Source of the DNA: Azolla caroliniana
Taxonomy: Eukaryota > Polypodiophyta
NCBI GenBank assembly: GCA_043228905.1
Contig: JBHGNT010000004.1
Coordinates: forward strand, 20,584,001 to 20,648,000
Reading direction: 5' to 3'
Length of the DNA stretch: 64,000 nt
The notes beneath the pieces were generated by a model that saw only the letters and a program-made list of their open reading frames with translations, had not been told where the DNA came from and ran no database searches. Of this stretch, positions 11,882-23,589 are shown piece by piece (the first letter of the stretch is position 1; each line of letters starts with the position of its first letter). Both the position numbers and the translations under genes were made by a program.

Positions 11882-12192
11882 TGACAGGAACTGTACGCTC
11901 CTTATACGCAACGCTCAGCCACAACCGAGCTTAGAATCATACACAGAAAAATGGGAAATAAAACGCACGACACAAAGAAGAGAAGAGTACACATGATGTT
12001 TACGTGGAAAACCCAAACTAGGGAAAAAACCATGGCAGCCCACAGGCTGCAAACTATCACTATGCTAGAATGTACAACAGTGAGTTCACGGAGGCAATGA
12101 CCTCGTGCTCACGATCTTCACCACAAGTGGCGGTTACAACAGAGGCAAGGACCTCTTCCTCTCTCACTCTCTCTCTCTGTACACAGTTACAC
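11882..12192 (-). repeat. 5' LTR of copia B, first segment
   Basis: Starts TGACAGGAACTG on the plus strand and runs until gypsy 2 begins at 12193. The last four bases ACAC (12189-12192) are duplicated at 19185-19188. Confidence 0.9.
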
Positions 12193-12825
12193 TGTCGAGG
12201 TATTCCTCGCGGATGCGTGGAATGAGGCGGGACCTCGGGGGTCCTGTACCGAAGAGCAAGAGAGAAAGGAGAAGAGACCCACTACGTGCGAGCATAGATT
12301 CACAGGGACACGGCCCTTCGACACAAAGACGCGAGTGGGACAGCGACACAGAGAGACACGAATGTATGTATGTATTAACAAAGACAAACAACAAGAACAC
12401 GAAGTCGGTTACAACCGACCAGGCCGGGGAACAAATGCCGATGCCTGTTCGTAAACGCACAGAAAGAAAGGAGTAGGTTGGAGGTGCTGCCGGAAGCACT
12501 CGGGCATTCCTCAGAGCAGCGCGAGGCTCCCGAAACCTGCAGAGAAGAAGCTATGGAGTTTGGAAGAGAGAGAAGCCTTCGGCCCACAATCCGACAACAC
12601 TTCGTCCTCCTTCCTTCGCGATCCCTCCTCCTCCTTGTCTCCCTCCTTTTCATAGGCAAGAAGGGAGCCGTTTCCTATTAACTTCCTACCTACCGAATCT
12701 ACCTACCTAGGATCTCCCATGTCCCTAATTCTCTCCTATGTACAACACAAGGCGTACGTGCATGAAGAGCCGGTTCCTATGCTCCGGCGCACCGATTCCA
12801 CTCGTGGACGGTTTTCTTCACGACA
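12193..12825 (-). repeat. 3' LTR of gypsy 2
   Basis: 633 bp, TGTCGAGGTATTCC...TCTTCACGACA on the plus strand, followed by TCCGCCCCCACC, the reverse complement of the polypurine tract. It differs from the partner LTR at a small number of positions by eye. Confidence 0.92.
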
Positions 12826-12898
12826 TCCGCCCCCACCTAACCGCACATCCACCGGTATGCGCCAAATTGAGTTGGGACGGAGAAAACCGGTCCAACCT

Positions 12899-15800
12899 TC
12901 ATTCCCCGCCCGTCGGTTCTTCCTCGGTTTCGGATCGTTCGTCGTTCCGGTCCAAGTTAACCGGATCCGGCTCGTCGTCGTGACGCTTCTTGAACGTTTT
13001 GATCCGCTTCCCAGCTAACGGTATTGCCATTCTCGTGCCGTTGAGTTCCGCCAGATGGTACGTCCCATTGTCGTTGGCGCTTTGTACCACGTAAGGCCCG
13101 AACCACCTTCTTGCGAACTTCCGTGTCGTTCGGTGCTGGTTGTCGAGGCTGCTATCGTAGACTAGCACCCAGTCGCCTTCCTCGATCTTCTTCGGTCGGA
13201 GCCGGTGCGTTCGGTCGAACCGGGCTTTGTTCCTCATCCTTGCTTCTCGAAGCTTTTCTGCAGCCTGCTCCACGTCCTCCGGTCTTCGCTGGAGCTGTCG
13301 TATACGCGCCGCCAGCAGTTCCTCCCGGCTCATCTCGTCTCTCCAGTCCACGGTTGCCCACGAGGAGATCGTACGTTCCATCGGCATGATCAACTTCTGC
13401 CCAAACATGAGCTCTGCCGGCATGAATCCGGTTACCAAACTGTGCGTAGTTCGGTCCGCCCACAACGCGTAAGGCAATAGCCGCGGCCAGTTCCCGACTT
13501 GTCCTCCGCATGCCCGAACTAACGCCTTGATGACCGGTCCATGTCCGCGCTCCACCTTCCCATTCGCCTCCGGATTGTATGCAGTGGTGAGCGAGAGCTT
13601 GACTCCTAGCCGGTCTAACAGCTCCTCGGCCTCTTCAGCGTCCAACTCCCCGCGATCAGCCACGATCTTCCCGACGCACCCGTATCGGCATATCACGTCC
13701 TCGATCAGGAACCGACATACGACCGCGGTCGTTTTGTTCTGAAGGGCTCGGCCTTCCACCTGGTTCGTCAGATCTTCCCGAGCCAGGACCAGATACCGCA
13801 TCTATCCTACTCCCATCGGCATCGTCACCAGGTCTACCATCCATTTGAAGTGGATGGTCGGAGGGTATGTAGGGTGAAGCTCGTCCCGATGTCGAACTAC
13901 GGAGTGCATCTGACAGCTCTCGCAAGTTGTCACGAACCGATGCACGTCCCGGTACAGTCCCGGCCACCAGTACTTCCCCTATATCTTCTCGAACGTGGCC
14001 CACGTTCCACGGTGACCAGCCCAAGGGCTGTCGTGGTAGGCCGTCAGCAGCTCCTCCTGTTCTTCCTTCATCTCCACCACCCGGAGCGGGACGCCGTTCC
14101 TCTTCTTTGGGTGCTTCCATAAGTATCCGTCCCGGAGAAAGAAGCGGTATGCTTTCTTCCGGATCCGGTTGGCCTCGTCCCTCGTCCACGACGCATCCGG
14201 CATCATTGTCCGCAAGAAGCCACCGATCTGGAGCCACTCGCCGTCGTACTTGCTCTTGTCGAAGTCGTTAAGTGCCGGAGTGCTCGTCCCATCGGTCGTC
14301 ACGTACGCCGCCTCGAAGAAGTCCACGCCGACTTCTTCGTCCTCCGAAACCATGCCGCCCTCGTCATCAAACCTCGCCCTCGAAAGCATGTCGGCCATGG
14401 CGTTGTCCTTTCCGGAAATGTGCCGTATTTCCGGATCCAGGGACTTGATGTATGCTATCCACCGGAGCATCGCCAGGTCCGGTGTCGCGCATCCGAGAAT
14501 CGGCAGGCAATCCGTCTCGATAATCACTTCTGTCCCGATCAGGTAGTCTTTGTCGGCCTTTACTGCCGAAACGATACCCTAGAGTTTGCGTTTAGCCTGG
14601 GCGTACCCTCGCTGTCGCTCACTGAGGACCTTCGCGCCGAATCGGATCGGGAACCGAATGCCGTCCTTGTCTTCTTGGTTGACGACCCATCCTATCCCGG
14701 TCGGGCTCGTATCCACCGTTATGTATACCAGGGTACCCTTCTCGTAGACAGCCTTCCGGAGCGCCGGTGCTACCGCAAGAGCTTCCTTCAGCTTTCGGAC
14801 CGACTCCGTGTGCTCGTCTCGCCACTCGAATTTTTGCCCTTTCTTCAGCAACCCGTATAGCAGCTCCGCAATGTGGGCGTAATGCGGGATCCATATGTGG
14901 TAGAATGCGCATGCCCCCAGGAACCTCCGAACTTCCGTAACCGAGCTACAGTCGGCCTTCATCGCGGAGATGGCTTCTACCTTTGCCGGAGACGGCTTCC
15001 GGCCATACGGTCCACACAGGTGTCCGACCACCAGGATTTCTGATTGCCCGAAGGCCGATTTCTCCCCGGAGAAGGTGAGCCTCGCATCCTCTAGCCTTTG
15101 TAGCACCTTCTCGCAGTCGTCGATGTGTGTTGCCACGAATCGCCGGCATCCGTCCAGCCCGACTGTCTCGTCCTTCTCTTCCACCGGGCACCCCTTTATC
15201 GGGATGTCGTCCAGAAATGGCATGGTGATGTCCGGGATGTAATCCCTCAGTACCTTGTTCATTGCATTCACCATGTGGGCCACCGAGTTGGTCCCTCCTT
15301 GCGGCAGGGTACACATTCGCACTAGGCCGAGGGGAGTTCGCATCGTCGTAATGTCTCTGCTCTCCACGGCTAACTGGAACTGGTCGTACCCCGAGTACAG
15401 ATCACCGATCGAGTAAATCGACCTTCCGGCGAAGGCCTCCGCGAACTCGTCTATGGTCGGTCCGATTCCTGCGTTCCGAATGGTCACTCTGTTGACCGGC
15501 TGCAGGTCTTGAATGAAGCGCAATGTTCCGTTTTTCTTTGGTACGGTAAACCATCGGTTCGAGTATGGCGCGCTCGACGGCTCGAGAATACCCATATCGA
15601 CTTTCTGCCTCAGTAGCTCCATCAACTCCGGGATGTGAGCTCTTGGTACCGGAATCGGCTTGAGATTCCACGGCACATGCGGTACCATGAATATCACCAT
15701 CGGCTCCACGATTGTCGGGTCTACGCACCCGATCTCTTCCGGTGAGAATGCGAAGGCTTTCCCGTGCCTTCCGAGCATTCTCCGAAACCGGTATTCCTCC

Positions 15801-16246
15801 GCCGGCAGTAGGAACCCGCCCCCACCGATCTTGAGCTCCCGGAGCATCCCGTCGGTGAAGGTGTGTCCTATGCAGGCCAGATCTCGTAAACTGGGGTCTG
15901 ACGCAACCCCTCTGATTCGGGACTGGCTGCCCTCCGGTAAGGGTGCCGCGACTGGCCTTACCTTCCAGTCCACAGTCTTGTACTTTGTGCTAACTCGGGC
16001 CGTCCGATCCGACTGGAGTCCCTGGCTGAAGTTCGCGATGACTTCGTACATCTCTTCGGAACATACCGGTATCGTCCGGTCTTCGTTAAGGTCTTCTCCG
16101 GCTACCTTCCTCAGCATCCCCAAGGTGTCGTCGAAGGAGACCGCCTCCACGGCCCCGCTGATTTCCTCGTCCGGGCCGAGAACTCCGCTCGCTTGAAGTT
16201 GTACTTCCGCCCTTGCCCTTTCTCGGCCAACAATGCCGACTAGCAT
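12899..16246 (-). pseudogene. Gypsy 2 pol: RT-RNase H-integrase with three amber stops
   Basis: Full Pol of the K type: N-terminal VSFDDTLGML region, RT with SNRWFTVPKKNG, the LYSGYDQFQL motif and MPFLDDIPIKG, RNase H (DTSPTGIGW, ETDCLPIL), integrase (AGHRGTWATF zinc region, VADRGELDA, PEANGKVERGHG) and a WFGPY motif. One frame runs without indels. Three TAG codons replace Trp (14579-14581), Lys (13979-13981) and Gln (13802-13804), judged against K. It ends at TGA 12899-12901, short of the LTR, while K Pol reads into its LTR. Confidence 0.92.
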
Positions 16247-16380
16247 ACACCCTCCGTTGTTGGAGAAGCAAAATTTCCTACCTATCGTACAGGGTTTCTT
16301 CGGTTTCGGTTCTATCGTACAGCTGTGGGGTCTTTCCCGAGTGTCCGGACTGTCTCGGCCCCACGCCTTGGCAGCCCTCT

Positions 16381-18507
16381 CTAAAAATCCTCCCGGTTCT
16401 CGCCACCGAGGGACTCGCGGTTTCGCTCGTGGTTCGGCCGCACTGTCAGAAATTGGACCGAATGGCGCCCGTCCTGGCTTTTGACCCTCGCGTAGGCCGA
16501 ACCGTTGTCCAGCACTTTGGTCTCCATTCTCGCCACCGTGATGTATGGTTCCCCTAAAATGACTGGGTGCGAGGACGTCTCCTGTACGAAGAAGTGCTGG
16601 TCAATCTCGACGTCGCCAATCTTGACTCACACGTTCGGGCAGGCCCCATGCAGTTCCTCGGTGGCACGCGTCGCCGCCCGTATCTTCCACCCGTGCTTGG
16701 TGTTGATCGGCCACTTTCCCTTCTTATAGAAGTCCATGGACATTAGGTTTATTTCCGAACCGTGGTCCACCAGTGCCACCACCGGTTCCTAAACATCTTC
16801 GATCTTTACCGGGGTCTCCGTGGTCGCTTGGGCCCAGTGCGGCCTTGAATAGTGGCTCTCCGCCCACTCATCTTCTAGCGCCATGTCGTCGATGTGCGTC
16901 GTTCGCACCTCCACCGGTCTTTCCGGTTCCGTCTCCGTCGACAGCCTCCTCCGTTTCACCAGGTCCACAATGGAGTCGTGGAACTCCTTCTTGGCGATCC
17001 CTAGCACCTCCCGTAATGACAGCTCCACTTTGTTGTCGAGGACCCGTTCTTCTAGGACCTTTCGTAGGTCCGTAGTCCTTTCTATTTCCGTCCCCAGTCC
17101 GTATCCGCCCTTCCTGGGGTTATCTTGCGAGCTGGACCCACCGGCATCGTTCCGTCGTTGCCCGAATCGGGTCTCGTACCGTTGTGAGGGCCCGGCCGCT
17201 CCGACTTTCCCCACTCGTTTGTCTTCTACCAGAGCCTCGTTGTTCCGGCAGGCGGCTTCTACGAAGCCTGTCTTCTCCTCGACCGGATCGCTCCACCCGG
17301 TTATTTCCCGGACCCGTCTCTCAGCGCGGTCCGTTTCATCTTTCCTTAGCCGTGCGCCGGCAAGACCTTCGAGCATTGCCGACCAGAATCCGTCTTTGCC
17401 CTCCTTTCGGGCCTCGTTGCCCCCGACCCAAATGCCGGCCGACGCCGAATAGTGGATGGCCTCCACGTGTCGGGCCGCTGCCTCTTCCATCAGTCTCTTC
17501 ATCCCTCCTCGCCCGTCGTTTCGGTTTAGGTCCCTTCTGGTGTCGCCGGCGTGCACCCGGCCTTCCCACAGGTATACCACCCGGTTCCTCAACGCTTCTG
17601 CGAAATCGCCGCAGTCCTTCCGGATGTGGCCGACCTCGTCGCACCACATGCACATGTTCCCCGCTACCGGCCGTCGGTCACGAGCCGGTTCGCCGCCTTC
17701 CCTTCGAGTCTGGGTGATCTGGAGATCCTTTATCGCCCGCGTCAACTCCTCCAGCGCTGCTCCTTCGGACGAGCCACTGACCATGTCGGTCGAAGCCGGA
17801 CCAGTTTCTAGACATTCCCGGGTTTCTTCCCTTCGCCCTTGCGGTGCCGGTTCAAGCCTCCTTGCTGTGACAGAGCCCGCACCAGCTGCCCCGTTGTCAG
17901 CCCATTCTCGCCGTTTGTCGAAACGGCCACAGACTCTCTTAACCGCAGCCTAGTCGGTCGTCAGCCCGTCTTCGGTTTCCAGCAACGAGCCAACTTGATC
18001 CCGGTCCCGCACGTCCACCGACTTGACGAACAGTAGGACCCGGCTCGTATCCAGAACGGTTCGGTCAAGCGCCGAAAGGCACGCAAAGCGTTCTTCGAAC
18101 TCCCGGAGGAGTGCCGACGCGTTTCTTCCCTTGCCGGGGGACTCCACCCATTCCATGAAGTCTCGTTTCGAAAGCCGGAGCGCGTCGTCCAACCCATATT
18201 TTTCTAGGAGTCGGCCTTCGAACTCCTCCCAGGTACGGCTCTCCGCCTGCACCTCGAGCACCTCCGCATGGATGCTCGGCATCGCCACTCGAGGAAACCC
18301 GGCAAGACGCCTCTCTTCCGGAATGTCCCGCATTAGCATTTCTGCCCCGTAGGACGCCAAATACTTCGTGGCATCCTTTCCGCTGAACCGGCCGATCGTA
18401 CCGACGACCGCCTCAATGGCTCTATTGAGGGCGCCGGAGCCCTCACGTGCGCTCAATATCCGATCCACGACCGAAGCCATGGCCTCCGCAAGATCTGACC
18501 CTTTCAT
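16381..18507 (-). pseudogene. Gypsy 2 gag-protease with two amber stops
   Basis: 2127 bp, the same length as gypsy K gag-protease, starting MKGSDLAEAMAS and ending at the TAG 16381-16383. It has the CCHC knuckle CMWCDEVGHIRKDC and the protease motif VDHGSEINLMS. Two TAG codons interrupt it: 17950-17952 (Trp in K) and 16789-16791 (Gln in K). There is no frameshift, so the damage is limited to nonsense substitutions. Confidence 0.92.
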
Positions 18508-18531
18508 CTTCTGCTCTTCTGCCGCCCCTTT

Positions 18532-18547
18532 CACGTCGGGTTCACCA
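18532..18547 (-). promoter_or_regulatory. Gypsy 2 primer-binding site
   Basis: The minus strand reads TGGTGAACCCGACGTG three bases inside the 5' LTR. The same sequence sits at the same place in gypsy K (56625) and gypsy 3 (near 32254). I do not assign the primer tRNA. Confidence 0.8.
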
Positions 18548-18550
18548 AGA

Positions 18551-19184
18551 TGTCGAGGTATTCCTCGCGGATGCGTAGGAAGAGGCGGGACCTCGGGGGT
18601 CCTGTACCAAAGAGCAAGAGAGAAAGGAGAAGAGACCCACTACGTGCGAGCGTAGATTCACAAGGACATGGCCCTTCGACACAAAGACGCGAGTGGGACA
18701 GCGACACAGAGAGACACGAATGTATGTATGTATTAACAAAGACAAACAACAAGAACACGAAGTCGGTTACAACCGACCAGGCCGGCGAACAGATGCCGAT
18801 GCCTGTTCGTAAACGCACAGAAAGAAAGGAGTAGGTTGGAGGTGCTGCCGGAAGCACTCGGGCATTCCTCATAAGCAGCGCGAGCCTCCCGAAACCTGCA
18901 GAGAAGAAGCTATGGAGTTTGGAAGAGAGAGAAGCCTTCGGCCCACAATCCGACAACACTTCGTCCTCCTTCCTTCGCGATCCCTCCTCCTCCTTGTCTC
19001 CCTCCTTTTCATAGGCAAGAAGGGATCCGTTTCCTATTAACTTCCTACCTACCGAATCTACCTACCTAGGATCTCCCATGTCCCTAATTCTCTCCTATGT
19101 ACAACACAAGGCGTACGTACATGAAGAGCCGGTTCCTATGCTCCGGCGCACCGATTCCGCTCGTGGACGGTTTTCTTCACGACA
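18551..19184 (-). repeat. 5' LTR of gypsy 2
   Basis: 634 bp, TGTCGAGGTATTCC...TCTTCACGACA on the plus strand. It is the partner of 12193-12825, with few differences, so the insertion is fairly recent. Confidence 0.92.
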
Positions 19185-19188
19185 ACAC

Positions 19189-19522
19189 GCTCTAATCTCA
19201 CGCAGACAAGAATAATAACCACACATAGTCACATAAAAAGTTTGCCCTAAGTCATATTTATACTACTATGACTTTTCGGCTATTTACAAATATAGCCATG
19301 ATGGGCTCTCAGAAACATATTTACGAATATGTCTCTTCATCCGGTGAGCACTTCTCACCGGTTCTGCACCATCCGGCTCTCCGTAGCTGGGTACTCCTCA
19401 TCCGGTCTTCACCGGGTCTACACCATCCGGCTCTCCGTAGCTGGGTACTCATCATACGGTTTCCCACTGTTCATCAACACTGTTCTTCTCCTTTCCCATC
19501 CAGAGGGACCTGTCTCCCAACA
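19189..19522 (-). repeat. 5' LTR of copia B, second segment
   Basis: Continues the LTR after gypsy 2 and its ACAC duplication. It contains two units of the ~56-bp repeat and ends CTCCCAACA, followed by GTTGT and gypsy F pol. Confidence 0.9.
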
Positions 19523-22407
19523 GTTGTATCATAACCGACATCGCTGGCCAGGAGAAAAGATGGGTGCAAGGGCACTTGAAGGCTTGGGAGCCTTGGGCCC
19601 CGACGACAAGATCAGTGGCATCGTGAAGGCGGTCTCATTCGACGACATCCTCAGAGAGATCGGGAAGGTGATAGAGGAAGGCTTAAGTGAAGGCCAGACG
19701 ATTCCAGTCGGTTCAATTCACAAGTATGAGGTTATTGCGGAGTTCGGATGGATGGTTGGGGCAAATCGGACCACTCAAGTGGGCACTAAGTACAAGACAG
19801 TGGACCGGAAGGTGAGGCCAGTTGCAGATCCCTTACCGGAGGATAGTTGGGAGCAGATGAAAGGGGCTGCGATCGACCCAAGTTTATGAGATCCGTATGG
19901 CATAGGGCACCGCTTCACCGACTAGACGCTACAGAAGTTGAAGTTCGGTGGGGGTGGCTTCTTACTGCCCGCAAAGGAGGACCGGTTTTGGAGGATGCTC
20001 GAAAGGCATGGGAAGGCCTTTGCATTCTCACCGGGGGAGATCAGGTATGTCAACCCGACAATCGTGGAACCGATGGTAATCTTCGCGGTACCGCCTATAA
20101 CATGGAACCTCAAACCGATTTCGGTGCCGAGGGCTCACATCCCAAAGTTGATGCAGTTGCTCAAGGAAAAGGTCAACATGGTGAATTCTCGATCCGTCGA
20201 GTGCTCCATATTCGAATCGGTGGTTCGTCGTGCCGAAAAAGAATGGCACACTGCGCTTCATTTAGGACCTACAACTGATCAACAAGGTGAACATTCAAAA
20301 CGCAAGAGTACGGTCGACAATCGATGAGTTTGCAAAGGCCTTCACCGGAAGGTTAATCTACTCGGTCGACTATCTATACTTAGGGTACGATCAATTCTAG
20401 CTAGCCGTTGAAAGCAGAGACATCACGACGATGCGGACCCCTCTCGGCTTAGTTCGGATGTGAACCCTGCCGCAAGGAGGTACCAATTCAGTGGCGCACA
20501 TGGTGAATGCAATGAACAAAGTGTTGAGGGATTGCATTCTGGACATGAACATGCCATTTCTGGACGACATCCCAATAAAGGGATGTCCGGAGGACGCGAA
20601 GGATGAGTTGGTCGGAGAGGACGAATGTAGGAAGTTCATGTCAGACCACATCGTCGACTACGAGAAGATACTGACCTTCTCCGGAGAGAAATCGGCATTT
20701 GCGAACCATACGGCTGGAAATCGTCTCCGACGAAAGTAGAGGCCATTTCGGCAATGAAAAAAGTATGTCGGACAATCACAGACGTCCAACGAATCCTAGG
20801 GGCCTGCTTAAAAAGGGGCGGAAATTTGAGTGGGGAGGAGAACACTTGGAGGCAGTTCAGAGACTAAAGGGGATGTTGACGGTGACACAGGCTCATCGAA
20901 AGGCGATATACGAGAAGGACTCTCCGATTTTCGTCATGGTCAACACGAGTCCGACCAGAATCAGATGGGTGATTAACCTGGAGGATGAACGTAGAATGCG
21001 ATTCACTATCTGATTCGGCGCAAAGTTTCTAAGTGAGGTGCAGCGAGGATATGCCCAAGTTAAGCGTGAACTATGGGGTATCGTTTCGGCAGTTAAGGCC
21101 GACAAGGATTGTCTGATTGGGACGAAGGTGATAATCGAGACGGACTGCCTACCGATTCTCGATATGGTTTCCGGATGTGTGACTCTAGCCCTAGAAATGC
21201 TCAGGTGGATTGCGTACATAAAGTCCCTTAATCCGGAGATACGACACATCTCCGGGAAAGATAATGCCATGGCCGACATGCTATTGAGGGCACAGTATGA
21301 AGACGAAAACAACATCGTATTGGAGGACGAAGAAGTCAGCATGGACTTCTTCGAGTCGGTTCAAGTGTCGGCGAACAAACGAAGCACTCCGGCCCTGAAC
21401 GAGTTCAATGAGAACAACTACGACAGGGAGTAGCTTCGAATTGGAAGGTTCCTAAGCACGATGGCGCCGGACGAGTCCTCGGCGAGGGAGGAGGCGAGTC
21501 GGATCCGGAATAAGGCATATAAGTTCTTCCTACGAGGACCAAGCAGTAGTCATGTCAAAATTTCATGCGAGTCTCAAGTCCAAACACTGAGATATGTGGC
21601 AACGTTCGAGAAGCTGAAGGAGAAGTATTGGTGGCCGAGAATGTATCATGGCCTGCAACTCTTCGTGACGACCTGCGAGAGTTTTCAGGTACATTCTGTG
21701 ATTTGGCACCATGACGAGTTGCACTCGACCTACCCGTTAGCCATACACTTCAAGTGGATGGTCGATTTAGTGACGATGTCGAGGGGGGTAGGGAAAATTA
21801 GGTACCTAGTGCTTCCAAAGGAGGACCTGACGAACCAGGTAAATGGTCGAGCCTTAACAAACAAGAAAATCGTGGCCGTATGCTGGTTCTTAATCGAGGA
21901 CATGATTTGTCGGTACAGATGCGTAGGGAGGATCGTGCCCGACTGGGGAGAATTGGAGGCACAAGAAGCCGAGGAGTTGTTCAGCCGACTAGGGGTCAAG
22001 CTTTTCCTCACGACGACATACAATCCAGAGGCAAACGGGAAGGTCGAAAGAGGGCAAGTTCTGATCGTGAAGGCCATCGTATGCACGTGCGATAGATGAG
22101 TCGAGAACTAGCCGCGTTGACTGCCTTATGCGCTATGGGCGAACCGGACTACACACAATTCGGTAACCGAGTTCATGCCAGCTGAACTCATGTTTGGACA
22201 GAAGCCCATCGTGACGGAAAAACAAACGATCACATCATGGATGACAGTTGATTGGGTAGAAGAGATGAGTCGAGAGGGGTTGATGGTCGCGCAGATTCAA
22301 CAACTCGAGAGACGACTGGAGGACGTAGAACAAGCTAAGGAAAAGCTACAGACGGCGTAGGAAAAGAACAAAGATCATTTCGACCGAACGCACCGATTGA
22401 GGCCTAT
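19523..22407 (+). pseudogene. Gypsy F pol, copy 2, truncated in the integrase C-terminus
   Basis: Runs from the Pol N-terminal region through RT (MPFLDDIPIKG motif near 20551), RNase H (IIETDCLPIL), integrase zinc region and core (SRGVGKIRYLVL, PEANGKVERGQ, TEFMPAELMFGQ) to the DRTHRLRP motif, where similarity to K stops at 22407. Many TGA and TAG codons and several frameshifts are present. The first 784 bp are duplicated at 6990-7773. The end of Pol, the polypurine tract and the 3' LTR are missing. Confidence 0.88.
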
Positions 22408-22982
22408 TAATAATTAGGTAATTAAGCAAGGGTTAATTAACATCTAATTATGTGAGTAGTTAATCATGTATGTGTTAAGCAACGGAAGATTATGTGATGT
22501 GCGTGTGAGGAAGAGAGAGAGAGAGGAAGTTACACTTATGAACAATAATAGAAATGGGGGATGATTAACAAGAGTGTATATTAAAACACATCATCATTTA
22601 ATACAAATATACCCACAATGAGGTATGTATAGATATTATGTGCAAGAGTGCACATGTGTGAGGAGAATATAGGTACAAAGGTATAAGTCCTATATTAAAT
22701 GAACTTGGTAGTGGAGGATCTAGAATGTATCCCCACTTACGTTGTCGTGATGTGGCGTGCTCGAGAGTGGGAAAAACCGGCGAAAGGGGGGTTCAAAATG
22801 TGCATGTACAATGTGTGTGCACACAAAGGCAATTAATTATGCACATGCAAAAGAAAAGGGAAAAGAAAGGGTGGAAAGGATGTATAAAAGCTCGTGTAAA
22901 AAGTAAGAGAGAGGAGAGATAAAAAGTTGAGGGGAGATAGGCTATGAATTTGTAGAGATAAAATTATATATTATATAAAAGA

Positions 22983-23052
22983 GAGTTAATGGGTTAGTGA
23001 ATAGTCACATTAATTTTTAGTTAGAGGTGCATGGTTCAAATCTGGTCTTATA
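22983..23052 (+). promoter_or_regulatory. Degenerate tRNA-like A/B boxes
   Basis: B-box GGTTCAAATCT starts at 23033. At the tRNA distance of 43 nt upstream (22990) lies TGGGTTAGTGA, a two-mismatch A box. The segment AGAGGTGCATGGTTCAAATC closely matches the tRNA-like block of the gypsy 3 LTRs. There is no foldable tRNA. Confidence 0.4.
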
Positions 23053-23125
23053 ATGCAACGTGATTTAAGGAAATTTTATTCCTTTTGCATTGAAGACAAA
23101 ATTGGCGACCCCCTTCTTTTTTTCC

Positions 23126-23132
23126 TATAAAA
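23126..23132 (+). promoter_or_regulatory. TATA box of the LTR-like stretch
   Basis: TATAAAA in a GC-rich setting (CCTATAAAAGGAGG), followed about 60 bp later by a pyrimidine-rich leader. It is a likely pol II core promoter of an old LTR. Confidence 0.5.
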
Positions 23133-23589
23133 GGAGGTCGAGGGGGGCTCATTTGGGTGGACATTTTTAGAGGCGGAGACTATCGCCATTTTTCCTTTAG
23201 AGCTCTTCATCTTCTTCTTCACCACTTCTCTTCATCCCCTCATCGCCATGTGCTCATCTTCTTCGCGTTGGCACTCAAACTACTCGTTTATGGTGCTCGT
23301 GAGCCCGAGCTTCATTGGTTCGACGTTGGTTCGCCCCGTTTGTCATTGCGAGCCAATGTACTCGCCGTTCGGGTGGTTGTGGTTCGTTGGGGTCGGCATT
23401 TTTGTGGTGCTTGTGTGTTCGTGCTCCGTGTTCAGATTTGCTCTTGTCTCTAAGGGCATTTAGTATTTATGTTTTGTTGAGTTTGTGGTTAACTATAAGT
23501 TGCCACATTGTAATCAAACCCTATTTTATAAAGGGCCCTCTTGTGTTGGAATTGAACATATATTTATTTCTTTAGCCAATATCATTAGT

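Larger units (their letters stand above)
12193..19184 (-). mobile_element. Gypsy 2, full-length, nested in the copia B LTR
   Basis: Complete minus-strand Ty3/gypsy: LTR 12193-12825, pol, gag-protease, LTR 18551-19184. LTR tips are TGTCG/CGACA. A 4-bp duplication ACAC flanks it (12189-12192, 19185-19188). Deleting it restores the copia LTR phrase CAGTTACACGCTCTAATC, similar to the solo LTR near 6595. The domain plan is that of gypsy K. Confidence 0.93.
7774..19522 (-). mobile_element. Copia B, split by gypsy 2 in its 5' LTR
   Basis: Minus-strand copia element: partial 3' LTR 7774-7975, internal region 7976-11881, 5' LTR 11882-12192 continuing at 19189-19522. The polypurine tract (reverse complement AACTCCCCCTT) follows the 3' LTR and the primer-binding site adjoins the 5' LTR. 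Gypsy F pol starting with GTTGT follows at 19523, as it does after the solo LTR at 6989, so GTTGT is the original target duplication. Confidence 0.9.
22408..23589 (+). other. Unassigned AT-rich LTR-like stretch
   Basis: No convincing coding region. It contains a tRNA-like B box (23033), a good TATA motif TATAAAA (23126-23132), then a pyrimidine-rich leader with CTTCATCTTCTTCTTC, and an AT-rich tail with TTTATAAAGGGCCC. This promoter-to-tail order resembles a plus-strand LTR. No TG...CA tips or target duplication could be fixed and no partner copy is visible. It separates the broken end of gypsy F from copia G. Confidence 0.45.

Noticed and set aside
23157-23453. 98-codon frame downstream of a TATA box in the LTR-like stretch
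   Set aside because: No recognisable domain, and two other frames overlap it with equal length. The region reads like an LTR transcript leader, so I do not call a gene.
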